NCBI GenBank assembly: GCA_052324925.1
Contig: JBQPRE010000003.1
Length of the DNA stretch: 64,000 bases
Strand: one strand, 5' to 3'
From: Flavimobilis sp052324925
GTDB lineage: Bacteria > Actinomycetota > Actinomycetes > Actinomycetales > Cellulomonadaceae
Shown here: piece after piece, positions 1 through 8,871 of the stretch
How the letters are laid out: each line of letters starts with the position of its first letter
How positions within the stretch are numbered: position 1 is the stretch's first letter
Notes under the pieces: generated by a model
What the model was told of the DNA's origin: nothing
Databases searched by the model: none
Seen by the model: only the letters and a program-made list of their open reading frames with translations
Program-made: the position numbers and the translations under genes

Positions 1-52
1 CCGAGCGACGACCCCTCGCAGGTGGCCTCACCCGAGTCGGACGGACATCAAG

Positions 53-86
53 GAAGCGCCCCGCACCTCACGGTGCGGGGCGCTTC
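53..86 (-). terminator. Intrinsic terminator hairpin downstream of pflA
   Basis: A 15-bp perfect stem (53-67 pairs with 72-86) with a 4-nt loop begins 9 nt beyond the pflA stop. There is no strong U-tract, which is common for actinobacterial hairpin terminators. The symmetric stem could also stop transcription arriving from the left side of the window. Confidence 0.75.
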
Positions 87-94
87 TTGCAGGC

Positions 95-979
95 CTAGTA
101 GACGGTGAGACCACGGGCGCGGAACTGCTCGCGCACCCGGTCGACCTCGGCGTTCGACGGAGGAGCCGTGTCACCGAGCTCGTAGGGCATGCCGAGGCTG
201 TCCCACTTGTCCTTCCCCATCTGGTGGAACGGCAGCACCTCGACGCGCGAGACGGTCGAGAGTGTCGCCGCGTAGTCGGCCACCTTCTCGACGTTCTCAA
301 AGTCATCCGTGAGACCCGGCACGAGCACGAAGCGCAGCCAGATCTCCGTTCCGGATGCGGCGAGCCGACGACCGAAGGCCAGCGTCGGCTCGAGGGCACG
401 ACCCGTGACCTTCTTGTACGTCTCCGGGTCGCCCGACTTCACGTCGAGCAGGACGAGGTCGATGTCGTCAAGCATCGCGTCCGTGCACGCCGCGCCGAGG
501 TAGCCGGAGGTGTCGATCGCCGTGTGGATCCCCATCTCCTTGGCCCCGCGCAGCAGGCGAGCGGCAAACGTCGGCTGCATGAGCACCTCGCCACCCGAGA
601 GCGTGAGGCCACCGCCCGAGCTCGCGAAGATGCGCCGGTAGCGCTTGACGCGGCGCAACAGCTCAGCAGCCTCGACCGGCTCGCCGTTGCGCATCGCCAT
701 CGTGTCGGGGTTGTGGCAGTACAGGCACCGCAGCGGGCACCCCGAGAGGAAGATCGTCATGCGCGTGCCCGGCCCGTCGACGGCCGTGACGAGCTCCCAG
801 GAGTGCACGGAGCCGAGTGATCCTTCACGCATGAGGGCGAACTTCTCCGACCGGTCCGCGTCGCTCAGCTCGATCCCGCCGAGACCCGCGCCCGCGGCGC
901 GGCCCACGGGAGCCTCGAAGCCCTGGTCACCGCTCGCGCCGTCCGCTGCGGCCTGGGGGACGAGCTCGATGATCGACAT
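95..979 (-). CDS. pflA: Pyruvate formate-lyase-activating enzyme (radical SAM)
   Basis: This enzyme uses S-adenosylmethionine and a [4Fe-4S] cluster to place the glycyl radical on pyruvate formate-lyase. The radical-SAM CxxxCxxC signature is at C81, C85 and C88, within the stretch GCPLRCLYCHNPD, and is followed by the SGGE-type motif of the family. The protein has 294 residues, against about 245 in E. coli. The extra 50 or so residues are an Ala/Gly-rich N-terminal leader. A start at Met50 would give the usual size, but the upstream ATG has a clear AGGAAGG ribosome binding site, so the long form is preferred. The gene lies just downstream of the split pfl genes on the same strand, so its target is presumably the separate glycyl-radical protein encoded next to it. 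Confidence 0.93.
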   Translation of the reverse strand: MSIIELVPQAAADGASGDQGFEAPVGRAAGAGLGGIELSDADRSEKFALMREGSLGSVHSWELVTAVDGPGTRMTIFLSGCPLRCLYCHNPDTMAMRNGEPVEAAELLRRVKRYRRIFASSGGGLTLSGGEVLMQPTFAARLLRGAKEMGIHTAIDTSGYLGAACTDAMLDDIDLVLLDVKSGDPETYKKVTGRALEPTLAFGRRLAASGTEIWLRFVLVPGLTDDFENVEKVADYAATLSTVSRVEVLPFHQMGKDKWDSLGMPYELGDTAPPSNAEVDRVREQFRARGLTVY

Positions 980-1098
980 GATCGCGGATCCTTCCTCGGG
1001 TCGTGCTGCAGGGCTGATGCGGTGAGCCTGCGGGCCGCGAGGCCACGCGGGGCGGAAAGGCGGGGGCGGGGATCCGTGCAGATCCCCGCCCCGATGTC

Positions 1099-1347
1099 TC
1101 AGGCGCTCTGGTGGAACGTCCGCGACAGAACGTCAAGCTGCTGCTCACGCGTGAGCTTGACGAAGTTCACGGCGTAGCCGGAGACGCGCACCGTGAGCTG
1201 GGGGTACTTCTCGGGGTGCTCCATCGCGTCCTCGAGCGTCTCCTTGTTGAGCACGTTGATGTTCGCGTGGTAGAGCCCCTTGACGCCACCACCCGCATCA
1301 CGGGCAGCCTTCATGTCGGCAACGCGCTCGTCGTAGGTCTTAGCCAT
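1099..1347 (-). CDS. grcA: Stand-alone glycyl-radical domain protein (GrcA/YfiD-like), C-terminal part of a split pyruvate formate-lyase
   Basis: This 82-residue protein matches the last 60 or so residues of pyruvate formate-lyase. It has the YPQLTVRVSGYAVNF block whose Gly carries the radical, and the LTREQQLDVLSRTF ending typical of full-length PflB. In E. coli the equivalent YfiD/GrcA is a spare part that rescues oxygen-damaged PflB. Here the neighbouring pflB has no glycyl-radical segment of its own, so this protein should be an obligatory subunit. It starts with ATG behind an AAAGGGA site, 32 nt after the pflB stop, and pflA follows about 120 nt later. The three genes look like one operon. 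The N-terminal 20 residues are not conserved in PflB and may be a docking segment. Confidence 0.9.
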   Translation of the reverse strand: MAKTYDERVADMKAARDAGGGVKGLYHANINVLNKETLEDAMEHPEKYPQLTVRVSGYAVNFVKLTREQQLDVLSRTFHQSA

Positions 1348-1379
1348 GATGAGTCCCTTTCTTGGAGTCAGTGGTGCGG

Positions 1380-3485
1380 TCAGTCCTGCGGGACGAAGCC
1401 CGAGTCGAGGATGCCGACGAGGTTGCCGATCTGCTCCTCCTTGGTGCGACCGAGGCCGGCCGGAGTGATCGTGTTCGTCAACGAGATGCCATCGAGCGCG
1501 TCGTTGTAGTCGAGCTTGCCGACCGAGAGCATCGACGCGACCATGCCGTGCGTGTCAGCGCCGTTCTCCGGGTTCGCGCCAGGCGCGAAGGGCATGCCGG
1601 CCTCGTGCCCCGAGGGGAAGGAGCCGGTCGCCTTGCCGTAGACGACGTTCGACGTGATCGTGAGGACCGACTGCGTCGGGATGGCGTCCCGGTACATCGG
1701 GATCGCCTTGATCTTCGCCATGACCGTGTGGACGATCGTCGCGGCGATGTCGTCGGCGAGGTCGTCGTCGTTGCCGTACGTCGGGAAGTCACCCTCGGTG
1801 ACGTAGTCGACGATGAGGCCCGTCTCGTCCCGCACGGGCGTGACCTTCGCGTGCTTGATCGCCGAGAGCGAGTCAGCGACGATCGAGAGGCCAGCGATGC
1901 CGCAACCCATCGTGCGGATGATCTCGGAGTCGTGGAGGGCCATCTCCATGGCCTCGTACGCGTACTTGTCGTGGCTGTAGTGAATGATGTTGAGCGCTTC
2001 GACGTACGTGCCCACGACCCAGTCGAGCATCTTCTCGTAACGGTTCCACACGTCGTTGAAGTCGAGCGGGCCATCACCCACGACGGGCTCGTAGCCCGAG
2101 ACGATCTGCTTGCCGGAGACCTCGTCGCGGCCACCGTTGATCGCGTAGAGGAGCGCCTTGGCGGCGTTGACGCGAGCTCCGAAGAACTGCATCTGCTTGC
2201 CGACCTTCATCGGGGACACGCAGCAGGCGATCGCCGCGTCGTCGCCCCAGCGCTCGCGGATCTGCTCGTCGGACTCGTACTGGATCGCGCTCGTCTCGAT
2301 CGAGATCGCGGCGCAGAAGTCCTTGTAGCCGTCGGGCAGGGTCTCGTCCCAGAAGATCGTGATGTTCGGCTCGGGCGCCGGGCCGAGGTTCCGGAGGGTC
2401 TGCAAGAGGCGGAACGACGTCTTGGTGACGAGCGTGCGGCCGTCTTCGCCGAGGCCACCGTCGGACCAGGTCGCCCAGTAGGGGTCGCCCGAGAAGATCT
2501 GGTCGTAGTCGATCGTCCGCAGGAAGCGCACGATACGGAGCTTGATGACGAGCGCGTCGATCATCTCCTGGGCGTCGGACTCGGTGATCGTGCCCTCGGC
2601 GAGGTCGCGCTCGAAGTAGGCGTCGAAGAAGCCCGAGAGACGACCGATCGACATCGCGGCGCCGTCCTGGGACTTCACGGAGGCGAGGTAGCCGAAGTAC
2701 GTCCACTGGACGGCTTCCTGGGCCGTGGCGGCCGGGCGACCGAGGTCGAAGCCGTACTGGGCGCCGAGGTTCTTGAGCTTCTTGAGCGCCTTGACCTGCT
2801 CGGAGTGCTCCTCGCGGTAGCGGGCCCAGTGCTCGGTGAACGGCTGGTCGGCGACCGCGTCCTTGTCCTTGAGCTTCTCAGAGATGAGGAAGTCGACGCC
2901 GTAGAGCGCGACGCGGCGGTAGTCGCCGATGATCCGGCCGCGCCCGTAGGCGTCGGGCAGGCCCGTGATGATGTGCGACGAGCGCGCGGCGCGGATGCGC
3001 GGCGTGTAGATGTCGAAGACCCCTTCGTTGTGGGTCTTGCGGTACTTCGTGAAGATGTCCTTGACGGCGTCGTTCGGCTCCTTGCCGGCCTCACGGATCG
3101 CGGTCTCGACCATGCGCCAGCCGCCCGACGGCATCATCGCGCGCTTGAGCGGGACGTCGGTCTGAAGACCGACGATGACGTCGTCGTCCGCGCTGATGTA
3201 GCCCGCGGGGAACGCGTCGACGTCGGCCGGGGTGTCGGTGTCGATGTCGTAGACGCGGCGCTCGCGCTCAACGGAGAGGTAGTCGCGCTCGAGGGTCTCC
3301 CAGACCGCGAGGGTCTTGGGAGTGGCGCCCGCGAGGAACGACGCGTCGCCCTCGAATGGCGTGTAGTTCTTGAGGATGAAGTCACGCAGGTCGACCGACT
3401 CGGTCCAAGGACCGGTCTCGAACCCGCGCCAGGGGTCAAGGGGCGCCGCACCGTCGGTGGTGGTGCTCGTCTCCGTCGTCGTCAT
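1380..3485 (-). CDS. pflB: Pyruvate formate-lyase catalytic subunit lacking the glycyl-radical domain
   Basis: The enzyme converts pyruvate and CoA to formate and acetyl-CoA under anaerobic conditions. The catalytic Cys-Cys pair is present in IACCVSPMKVGKQMQFFGAR (C421/C422 from the chosen start). The body aligns with E. coli PflB from near its N-terminus up to the NLVGILDSGF stretch and then stops. The usual last 60 residues with the RVSGYAV radical site are missing and are supplied by the next gene (1099-1347). ATG at 3485 is chosen because GGAG lies 6 nt before it; a GTG at 3512 would add 9 residues. At 701 residues it is about 60 shorter than E. coli PflB. The stop is followed by a separate ribosome binding site, so this reads as a true split and not as a frameshift. 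Confidence 0.93.
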   Translation of the reverse strand: MTTTETSTTTDGAAPLDPWRGFETGPWTESVDLRDFILKNYTPFEGDASFLAGATPKTLAVWETLERDYLSVERERRVYDIDTDTPADVDAFPAGYISADDDVIVGLQTDVPLKRAMMPSGGWRMVETAIREAGKEPNDAVKDIFTKYRKTHNEGVFDIYTPRIRAARSSHIITGLPDAYGRGRIIGDYRRVALYGVDFLISEKLKDKDAVADQPFTEHWARYREEHSEQVKALKKLKNLGAQYGFDLGRPAATAQEAVQWTYFGYLASVKSQDGAAMSIGRLSGFFDAYFERDLAEGTITESDAQEMIDALVIKLRIVRFLRTIDYDQIFSGDPYWATWSDGGLGEDGRTLVTKTSFRLLQTLRNLGPAPEPNITIFWDETLPDGYKDFCAAISIETSAIQYESDEQIRERWGDDAAIACCVSPMKVGKQMQFFGARVNAAKALLYAINGGRDEVSGKQIVSGYEPVVGDGPLDFNDVWNRYEKMLDWVVGTYVEALNIIHYSHDKYAYEAMEMALHDSEIIRTMGCGIAGLSIVADSLSAIKHAKVTPVRDETGLIVDYVTEGDFPTYGNDDDLADDIAATIVHTVMAKIKAIPMYRDAIPTQSVLTITSNVVYGKATGSFPSGHEAGMPFAPGANPENGADTHGMVASMLSVGKLDYNDALDGISLTNTITPAGLGRTKEEQIGNLVGILDSGFVPQD

Positions 3486-3613
3486 CGCCGTCTCCGTAGG
3501 TCGCTCGATCACTGTTTGATCTTGAGACCAACGTACTGAGAAATTCGTGGGATGACTTGGGACCTAAGGCCGCCGAGGGGTGCTGGCCCCTGAGTTGTGC
3601 ATCACAGCGCCGG

Positions 3614-5485
3614 TCAGCGACCGAGCGCACGCACGACGTCGGCGACGACGTCCCCCACGGTCATGCGGTGCGCCTCGACGATGAGATCGCGCGACGCGTG
3701 ATCGAGGAACGTCGTCGGCAGGCCGACGGTCTGCACGGGCGTCCGCACCCCGTCGCGCGCGCAGGTCTCGGCGATGAGCGCCCCGATGCCGCCCTGGGCA
3801 AGCCCGTCCTCGAGGGTCACGACGAGGTCGTGCTCGCCCGCCGACTTCACGACACCCGACGGGATCGGAAGCACCCACGTCGGCGCGAGCACCGTCGCCG
3901 CAACCCCGAGGGCCGCGAGCTCGTTCGCCGCGGCGAGCGCGGTCGGAACCATCGAGCCGACCCCGACGAGCAGGACGCGCGGGCCCTGCCCCGCGTGCTC
4001 CGCGAGCACGTCGACATCGTCGATCGTCCCGACCGCGGGGATCGGGTCGCCGAGCGCGCCCTTGGGGTACCGGACCACCGTCGGCGCGTCGTCGACCGCA
4101 ACCGCGTCACGCAGCGCCGAACGCAGCGTCGCCTCGTCACGCGGCGCGGCCAGGCGCAGACCCGGCACGATGCGCAGCATCGCCAGGTCCCACATGCCGT
4201 TGTGGCTCGCGCCGTCGTCGCCCGTGATGCCCGCGCGGTCGAGCACGAACGTCACGCCCGCCTTGTGGAGCGCCACGTCCATGAGGAGCTGGTCGAAGGC
4301 GCGGTTGAGGAACGTCGCATAGAGCGCGATGACCGGGTGCAGGCCGGCGAACGCCATGCCCGCGGCGGCCGTGACGGCGTGCTGCTCCGCGATACCGACG
4401 TCGAACGTGCGCTCCGGGAACTCCTCGGCGAACGGAGCGAGCCCCACGGGCGCGAGCATCGCTGCCGTCATGCCGACGACGTCCGGCCGCGCGCGGCCGA
4501 TCGAGACGATCTCGTCGGCAAAGACGCTCGTCCACCCGAAGCGCGACGGCGCCACGGGAAGTCCCGTCTCCGGGTGGATCTGGCCGACCGCGTGGAAGCG
4601 GTCCGCGATGTCCTGCTCAGCTGGGGTGTACCCGCGGCCCTTCTCCGTCATCACGTGGACGAGCACGGGCCCGCCGTACGCCTTCGCCGAGGCCAGCGCG
4701 CGCTCGAGCGACTCGACGTCATGGCCGTCGACCGGCCCGATGTACTTGAGGCCAAGGTCTTCAAACAGGCCCTGCGGCGCAAGGACGTCCTTGACGCCCT
4801 TCTTGAGCGCGTGCAACGCGTCATACGCCATGCGGCCCGGGATCCCCGAGCGTGTGAGTGTGCGCTTGCCCCAGCGCAAGAACTCCTCGTAGCCGCGCGT
4901 CGTGCGCAGCGTGTCGAGGTGGTGAGCCAGGCCGCCGATCGTGGGGGCATAGCTGCGACCGTTGTCGTTGACGACAATGACGAGCCGCTCGACCTGCGAG
5001 GCAGCGATGTTGTTGAGCGCCTCCCAGGCCATGCCGCCCGTGAGCGCGCCGTCCCCGATGACCGCGACGACGTGCCTGTCCGTGTGACCCGCGAGCACGT
5101 TGGCCTTGGCGATGCCGTCGGCCCATGACAGCGAGGTCGAGGCGTGGGAGTTCTCGACCACGTCGTGCTCGGACTCGGCACGGCTCGGGTACCCCGAGAG
5201 GCCGCCGCTGCGTCGTAGCGCGGAGAAGTCCTTGCGACCGGTGAGCAGCTTGTGCACGTACGCCTGGTGACCTGTGTCAAACACCATCGTGTCGCGGGGC
5301 GACTCGAAGACGCGGTGCATCGCGATCGTCAGCTCGACGACGCCGAGGTTCGGGCCCAGGTGCCCGCCCGTGCGCGAGACGGCGGAGACGAGGAAGTCTC
5401 GGATCTCGCCGGCGAGCACGCGGCACTGCGCGGGGCTGAGGTCCCGGAGGTCGTCGGGTCCTTCGACGTGCTCGAGCAGGCTCAT
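3614..5485 (-). CDS. dxs: 1-deoxy-D-xylulose-5-phosphate synthase
   Basis: This is the first enzyme of the MEP pathway. It condenses pyruvate and glyceraldehyde-3-phosphate using thiamine diphosphate. The diphosphate-binding motif GDGALTGGMAWEALNN, the early GGHLGPNLGVVELT block and the catalytic-Glu segment DVGIAEQHAVTAAAGMAF are all present. The length of 623 residues from MSLLEHVEGPDD is normal for the family. The reading frame is open for 37 more codons upstream, but that part is unconserved in character and the MSLLEH start fits other actinobacterial Dxs proteins. Only a weak GGGG lies before it. The gene stands alone between the pfl locus and the phosphate transporter. Confidence 0.95.
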   Translation of the reverse strand: MSLLEHVEGPDDLRDLSPAQCRVLAGEIRDFLVSAVSRTGGHLGPNLGVVELTIAMHRVFESPRDTMVFDTGHQAYVHKLLTGRKDFSALRRSGGLSGYPSRAESEHDVVENSHASTSLSWADGIAKANVLAGHTDRHVVAVIGDGALTGGMAWEALNNIAASQVERLVIVVNDNGRSYAPTIGGLAHHLDTLRTTRGYEEFLRWGKRTLTRSGIPGRMAYDALHALKKGVKDVLAPQGLFEDLGLKYIGPVDGHDVESLERALASAKAYGGPVLVHVMTEKGRGYTPAEQDIADRFHAVGQIHPETGLPVAPSRFGWTSVFADEIVSIGRARPDVVGMTAAMLAPVGLAPFAEEFPERTFDVGIAEQHAVTAAAGMAFAGLHPVIALYATFLNRAFDQLLMDVALHKAGVTFVLDRAGITGDDGASHNGMWDLAMLRIVPGLRLAAPRDEATLRSALRDAVAVDDAPTVVRYPKGALGDPIPAVGTIDDVDVLAEHAGQGPRVLLVGVGSMVPTALAAANELAALGVAATVLAPTWVLPIPSGVVKSAGEHDLVVTLEDGLAQGGIGALIAETCARDGVRTPVQTVGLPTTFLDHASRDLIVEAHRMTVGDVVADVVRALGR

Positions 5486-5568
5486 GCCGACCCCGTTCTC
5501 GGTCGTGCCCGGACTTCCGGACTCCGGTGTGCTGACCGTCCACTCTACGTCGCAACGGCCCCCACATG

Positions 5569-5607
5569 CGCCACGGGACGTGCCGCAGCGCGGCACGTCC
5601 CGTGGCG
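5569..5607 (-). terminator. Terminator hairpin between the phosphate transporter genes and dxs
   Basis: A perfect 17-bp stem (5569-5585 with 5591-5607) encloses a 5-nt loop. It lies just after the stop of the small membrane protein gene at 5623 on the minus strand and before the dxs start. No T-tract is visible on either side. Confidence 0.75.
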
Positions 5608-5622
5608 TTCACGTGCAGATGT

Positions 5623-5862
5623 TCAGTGCCCGCCCGAGACGATCCAGACGATGCCCGCGATGACCGCGATGGCGACGACGGCGAACGCGACGCCTGCCAT
5701 CGTGCGGCCCGCGGCCGTCACCGCGAGCGTGCCGTCGGGCCGTGCCTCGGTGCGCGCCAAGCCCTTGAGCCCGAGCGCGAAGATCACGGGGAGACCAGCG
5801 CCCAGGGTGATGCCCACGACGAGGACCTTGACGAGCGAAAGACCGATGTCAGCGAAGTTCAT
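5623..5862 (-). CDS. Small two-helix membrane protein associated with the PiT transporter
   Basis: A 79-residue protein with two hydrophobic segments (about residues 8-32 and 52-74) joined by a short polar loop. The gene begins 11 nt after the phosphate transporter stop, on the same strand, and a strong hairpin follows it, so the two are almost certainly cotranscribed. I do not recognise a named family. The position suggests an accessory or stabilising protein of the transporter, but nothing in the sequence proves this. Confidence 0.7.
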   Translation of the reverse strand: MNFADIGLSLVKVLVVGITLGAGLPVIFALGLKGLARTEARPDGTLAVTAAGRTMAGVAFAVVAIAVIAGIVWIVSGGH

Positions 5863-5873
5863 GGCGGATCCTC

Positions 5874-7163
5874 TCAGGCCGGGGTCGCGATGCGCGGGGT
5901 CGACTCGACATGTGCGTCGAGGGGAAGCGGGACCTCGGGTGCCTCATCGAGCACCGTGATCGTCGCGAGCTTCTCAGCCGGGGCCGCGGCGGCAGGCTCG
6001 AGCCCGTCCTCCCAGTCGGCATTGACGTTGTCAGGGTTGACCGGCGCCTTGCGCGAGCGCACCCACATGGCCGCGCACGCTGCGGCGAGGATCGCGAAGA
6101 CCGCGAGCATCCCGGTCGCCCCACCGATGAGGTGCGCGACGCCCCACGCTGCGGCACCCATGGCGCCCGCTGCGGGGAGCGTGACGAGCCACGCGACGCC
6201 CATGCGGCCTGCCACGCCCCAGCGCACCTGCGCGCCCGGACGGCCCACGCCCGAGCCGAGGATCGAGCCGGTCGCGACGTGCGTCGTCGACAGGGGCAGA
6301 CCGAGGCTCGAGGACGTGAGGATGATGGCGGCAGAGGACGTCTCGGCAGCCATGCCCTGCGCGGGCGAGATCTCGACAAGTCCCTTGCCGAGCGTACGGA
6401 TGACACGCCAGCCACCGAGGTACGTCCCGAGGCCGATGACGATCGCGCACGCCGCGATGACCCAGAACGGAATGGTGTCGTCCGCGGTCACGGAGCCGTG
6501 CGCGACGAGCGCGAGGAAGATGACGCCCATCGTCTTCTGCGCATCGTTCGTGCCGTGCGCGAGGGAGACGAGCGAGGCGGAGCCGACCTGGCCCCAGCGG
6601 AAGCCAACCTCCTGCGTCTTCTCGGGGACCGTCCGCACAGCACGGTGGACGAACCACGAGCCGAGCCCCGCCACGAGGCCCGCCACGACCGGAGCAAGCA
6701 GAGCCGGGAAGACGATCTTCGCGACGACGCCGTTCCACAGGACTCCCGACGTTCCGAGCGCGACGATCGCGGCGCCGATGAGGCCACCGAAGAGTGCGTG
6801 CGAGGAGCTCGAGGGGATTCCGAAGAGCCACGTGAGGACGTTCCAGAGGATCGCACCGACGAGGCCCGCGAGAACGATGCGGAGCAAGTCCTGCCCGCCG
6901 ACGCCGTCGAGGTTGACGATGCCGCGGGCAACCGTCGCAGCGACTGCGACGGAGAGGAACGCGCCGACAAGGTTGAGGACCGCGGAGAGGCCCACGGCGA
7001 CCTTGGGCTTGAGGGCCCCGGTCGCGATGGAGGTCGCCATGGCGTTCCCCGTGTCGTGGAAGCCATTCGTGAAGTCGAAAGCGAGGGCGGTGATGATCAC
7101 CAGCAGGAGGATGAGGGTCTCGGCCACATGACCATTGAGGGCTACGGGACGCCCGCTGTCCAC
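5874..7163 (-). CDS. pit: Inorganic phosphate transporter, PiT family
   Basis: An integral membrane phosphate permease of the PiT family with about ten hydrophobic helices. Both halves of the family signature are present: GFHDTGNAMATSIATGAL near residue 35 and HGTNDAQKTMGVI in the middle. A polar, charged tail of about 60 residues follows the last helix. The GTG start at 7163 sits directly against a GAGGAG sequence, too close to be a good ribosome binding site. A GTG at 7127 (reading MAETLILLLVI) is the more family-like alternative. It is followed by a small membrane protein gene. Confidence 0.9.
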   Translation of the reverse strand: MDSGRPVALNGHVAETLILLLVIITALAFDFTNGFHDTGNAMATSIATGALKPKVAVGLSAVLNLVGAFLSVAVAATVARGIVNLDGVGGQDLLRIVLAGLVGAILWNVLTWLFGIPSSSSHALFGGLIGAAIVALGTSGVLWNGVVAKIVFPALLAPVVAGLVAGLGSWFVHRAVRTVPEKTQEVGFRWGQVGSASLVSLAHGTNDAQKTMGVIFLALVAHGSVTADDTIPFWVIAACAIVIGLGTYLGGWRVIRTLGKGLVEISPAQGMAAETSSAAIILTSSSLGLPLSTTHVATGSILGSGVGRPGAQVRWGVAGRMGVAWLVTLPAAGAMGAAAWGVAHLIGGATGMLAVFAILAAACAAMWVRSRKAPVNPDNVNADWEDGLEPAAAAPAEKLATITVLDEAPEVPLPLDAHVESTPRIATPA

Positions 7164-7337
7164 CTCCTCGACACGCTGTCACGCGAGATCACGTCAACGA
7201 CGCGCGACCTTTCATGCCTCGTTTACCTGGCGTTCACTTTGCGGAGCTCGCGTTCACCGTCGGGCCGGGTCGGGAGCCGTTCAACCGCGTGGGACCAAGG
7301 TCCTCTGCGGATCCCATCCCATGCCCACGACGCGACG

Positions 7338-7343
7338 TACGCT
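7338..7343 (+). promoter_or_regulatory. -10 element for leaderless guaB1 transcript
   Basis: TACGCT ends exactly 6 nt before the guaB1 ATG and no ribosome binding site precedes that ATG, so transcription probably starts at the start codon. The rest of the divergent interval 7164-7349 shows no other feature. Confidence 0.55.
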
Positions 7344-7349
7344 CGAGAC

Positions 7350-8798
7350 ATGCGCTTCCTCGACGACCACCGCCCTGCCTACGACCTCACCTACGGCGAC
7401 GTCTTCCTCGTCCCGTCACGGTCCGAGGTCACGTCACGCTTCGACGTCGACCTCTCGACCACGGACGGCACGGGAACGACGATCCCGATCGTCGTCGCCA
7501 ACATGACCGCGGTCGCGGGACGACGCATGGCAGAGACCGTTGCGAGGCGCGGCGCGATGGCAGTCATTCCCCAAGACACCCCGGTGAGCGTCGTCACGGA
7601 CGTCATCGCGGACGTCAAGTCCAAGCACACGGTCATCGAGACCCCCGTGACGGTGGGGCTCCACGACACGGTCCACACGATCCTCTCGCTCATGGGCAAG
7701 CGCGCTCACGGCGCGGCGCTCGTCGTCGAGGACAGCACGTTGCGGGGCATCGTCACGGCCGACGACTGCCGGGATGTTGATCGCTTCACGCAGGCACGCG
7801 ACGTCATGTCGCACGACCCCGCGACCATCGAGCTCGACGTGCTCGAGGGCGCCGATGGGCTCAGGCTCGCGTACGAGCAGCTCCACAGCGCACGTCGGCG
7901 CATCGTTCCCGTCGTCGACCGGGGCCAGGTCGTTGGCGTCCTCACACGCAAGGGCGCCGTCCGCTCCGATGTCTACGCCCCCGCGCTCGACGACTCAGGA
8001 CGTCTGCGCATCGCAGCGGCAGTGGGCATCAACGGTGACGTGCGCGGCAAGGCCGAGGCGCTCGTCGCCGCTGGCGCCGACACGCTCGTCGTCGACACCG
8101 CTCACGGGCACCAGCGCACCATGCTCGACGCGCTCGCGCAGGTCCGGGCAGCCGACCCGCGCGTGCCGATCGTCGCGGGCAACGTCGTCACCGCAGGCGG
8201 CGTTCGGGATCTTGTCGACGCGGGCGCCACGATCGTCAAGGTCGGGGTGGGCCCGGGCGCCATGTGCACGACTCGCATGATGACGGGTGTCGGGCGTCCG
8301 CAGCTCTCGGCAGTCCTCGAGTGTGCGGCCGCGGCCCGCGAGCTCGGCGCACACGTCTGGGCGGACGGCGGGGTACGGCACCCGCGCGACGTCGCGCTCG
8401 CCCTCGCGGTCGGCGCGAGCCAGGTGATGATCGGCTCGTGGTTCGCCGGAACTCACGAGTCGCCCGGCGACCTGCACGACGACGGGACGGGACGCCTGTA
8501 CAAGGAGTCGTTCGGCATGGCCTCAGCCCGCGCGGTCGCGGCACGGACCGCACGTGACTCAGCGTTCGAGCGCGCACGCAAGGGGCTCTACGAGGAGGGG
8601 ATCTCGAGCTCGCGCATGTATCTCGACTCCGCCCGTCCCGGCGTCGAGGACCTCCTCGACGAGATCACCGCGGGTTTGCGCTCCTCGTGCACCTACGCGG
8701 GCGCCCGCACGCTTGCGGAGTTCCACGAGCGCGCAGTGCTCGGGGTGCAGTCGGCCGCCGGCTATGAGGAGGGACGTCCGCTCCCCGCGGGCTGGTGA
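7350..8798 (+). CDS. guaB1: GuaB1 family IMP dehydrogenase-related protein, probable GMP reductase with CBS domains
   Basis: A 482-residue member of the IMPDH/GMP reductase fold. The catalytic loop GAMCTTRMMTG carries C306, and the phosphate-binding region KVGVGPG precedes it. Two CBS motifs lie between about residues 95 and 210. The mycobacterial GuaB1 paralogue has been shown to be a GMP reductase with a CBS domain, so this protein probably converts GMP to IMP with NADPH and does not make XMP. The C-terminal region (SSRMYLDSARPGVEDLLDEI) is typical of the GuaB1 group. The ATG at 7350 is preceded by a -10 hexamer 6 nt away. The frame stays open far upstream, but that part is antisense to the phosphate transporter and is not coding. 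Confidence 0.9.
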   Translation: MRFLDDHRPAYDLTYGDVFLVPSRSEVTSRFDVDLSTTDGTGTTIPIVVANMTAVAGRRMAETVARRGAMAVIPQDTPVSVVTDVIADVKSKHTVIETPVTVGLHDTVHTILSLMGKRAHGAALVVEDSTLRGIVTADDCRDVDRFTQARDVMSHDPATIELDVLEGADGLRLAYEQLHSARRRIVPVVDRGQVVGVLTRKGAVRSDVYAPALDDSGRLRIAAAVGINGDVRGKAEALVAAGADTLVVDTAHGHQRTMLDALAQVRAADPRVPIVAGNVVTAGGVRDLVDAGATIVKVGVGPGAMCTTRMMTGVGRPQLSAVLECAAAARELGAHVWADGGVRHPRDVALALAVGASQVMIGSWFAGTHESPGDLHDDGTGRLYKESFGMASARAVAARTARDSAFERARKGLYEEGISSSRMYLDSARPGVEDLLDEITAGLRSSCTYAGARTLAEFHERAVLGVQSAAGYEEGRPLPAGW

Positions 8799-8859
8799 GA
8801 CACCGCTCGGGGCACGACCCACGGCGCCTCGAGCACGGCTCTCCGAGCACGGCGCGACG

Positions 8860-8865
8860 TAGGGT
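8860..8865 (+). promoter_or_regulatory. -10 element for leaderless Nudix gene transcript
   Basis: TAGGGT lies 6 nt before the GTG start of the Nudix gene. The AGGG within it could instead be read as a weak ribosome binding site. Confidence 0.45.
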
Positions 8866-8871
8866 CAAGAC

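Noticed and set aside
1362..3539. 725-codon open frame on the plus strand opposite pflB
   Set aside because: It is the shadow of pflB in high-GC DNA: composed mostly of Arg, Val, Asp, Glu, with no family match. The minus strand encodes an intact enzyme.
3576..3591. Terminator hairpin after dxs (AGGGG/CCCCT)
   Set aside because: The stem is only 5 bp and no T-tract follows, so it is too weak to list as a feature.
3592..3606. CRP/FNR/Rex-type site upstream of pflB (TGTGCATCACA)
   Set aside because: The half-sites are only 3 nt apart and match none of the known operators. The nearby TTGGT...ATCAA also has the wrong spacing.
5910..7349. Upstream extension of guaB1 making a 962-residue protein
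   Set aside because: The extra 480 codons are antisense to the phosphate transporter, and the family start is the ATG at 7350.
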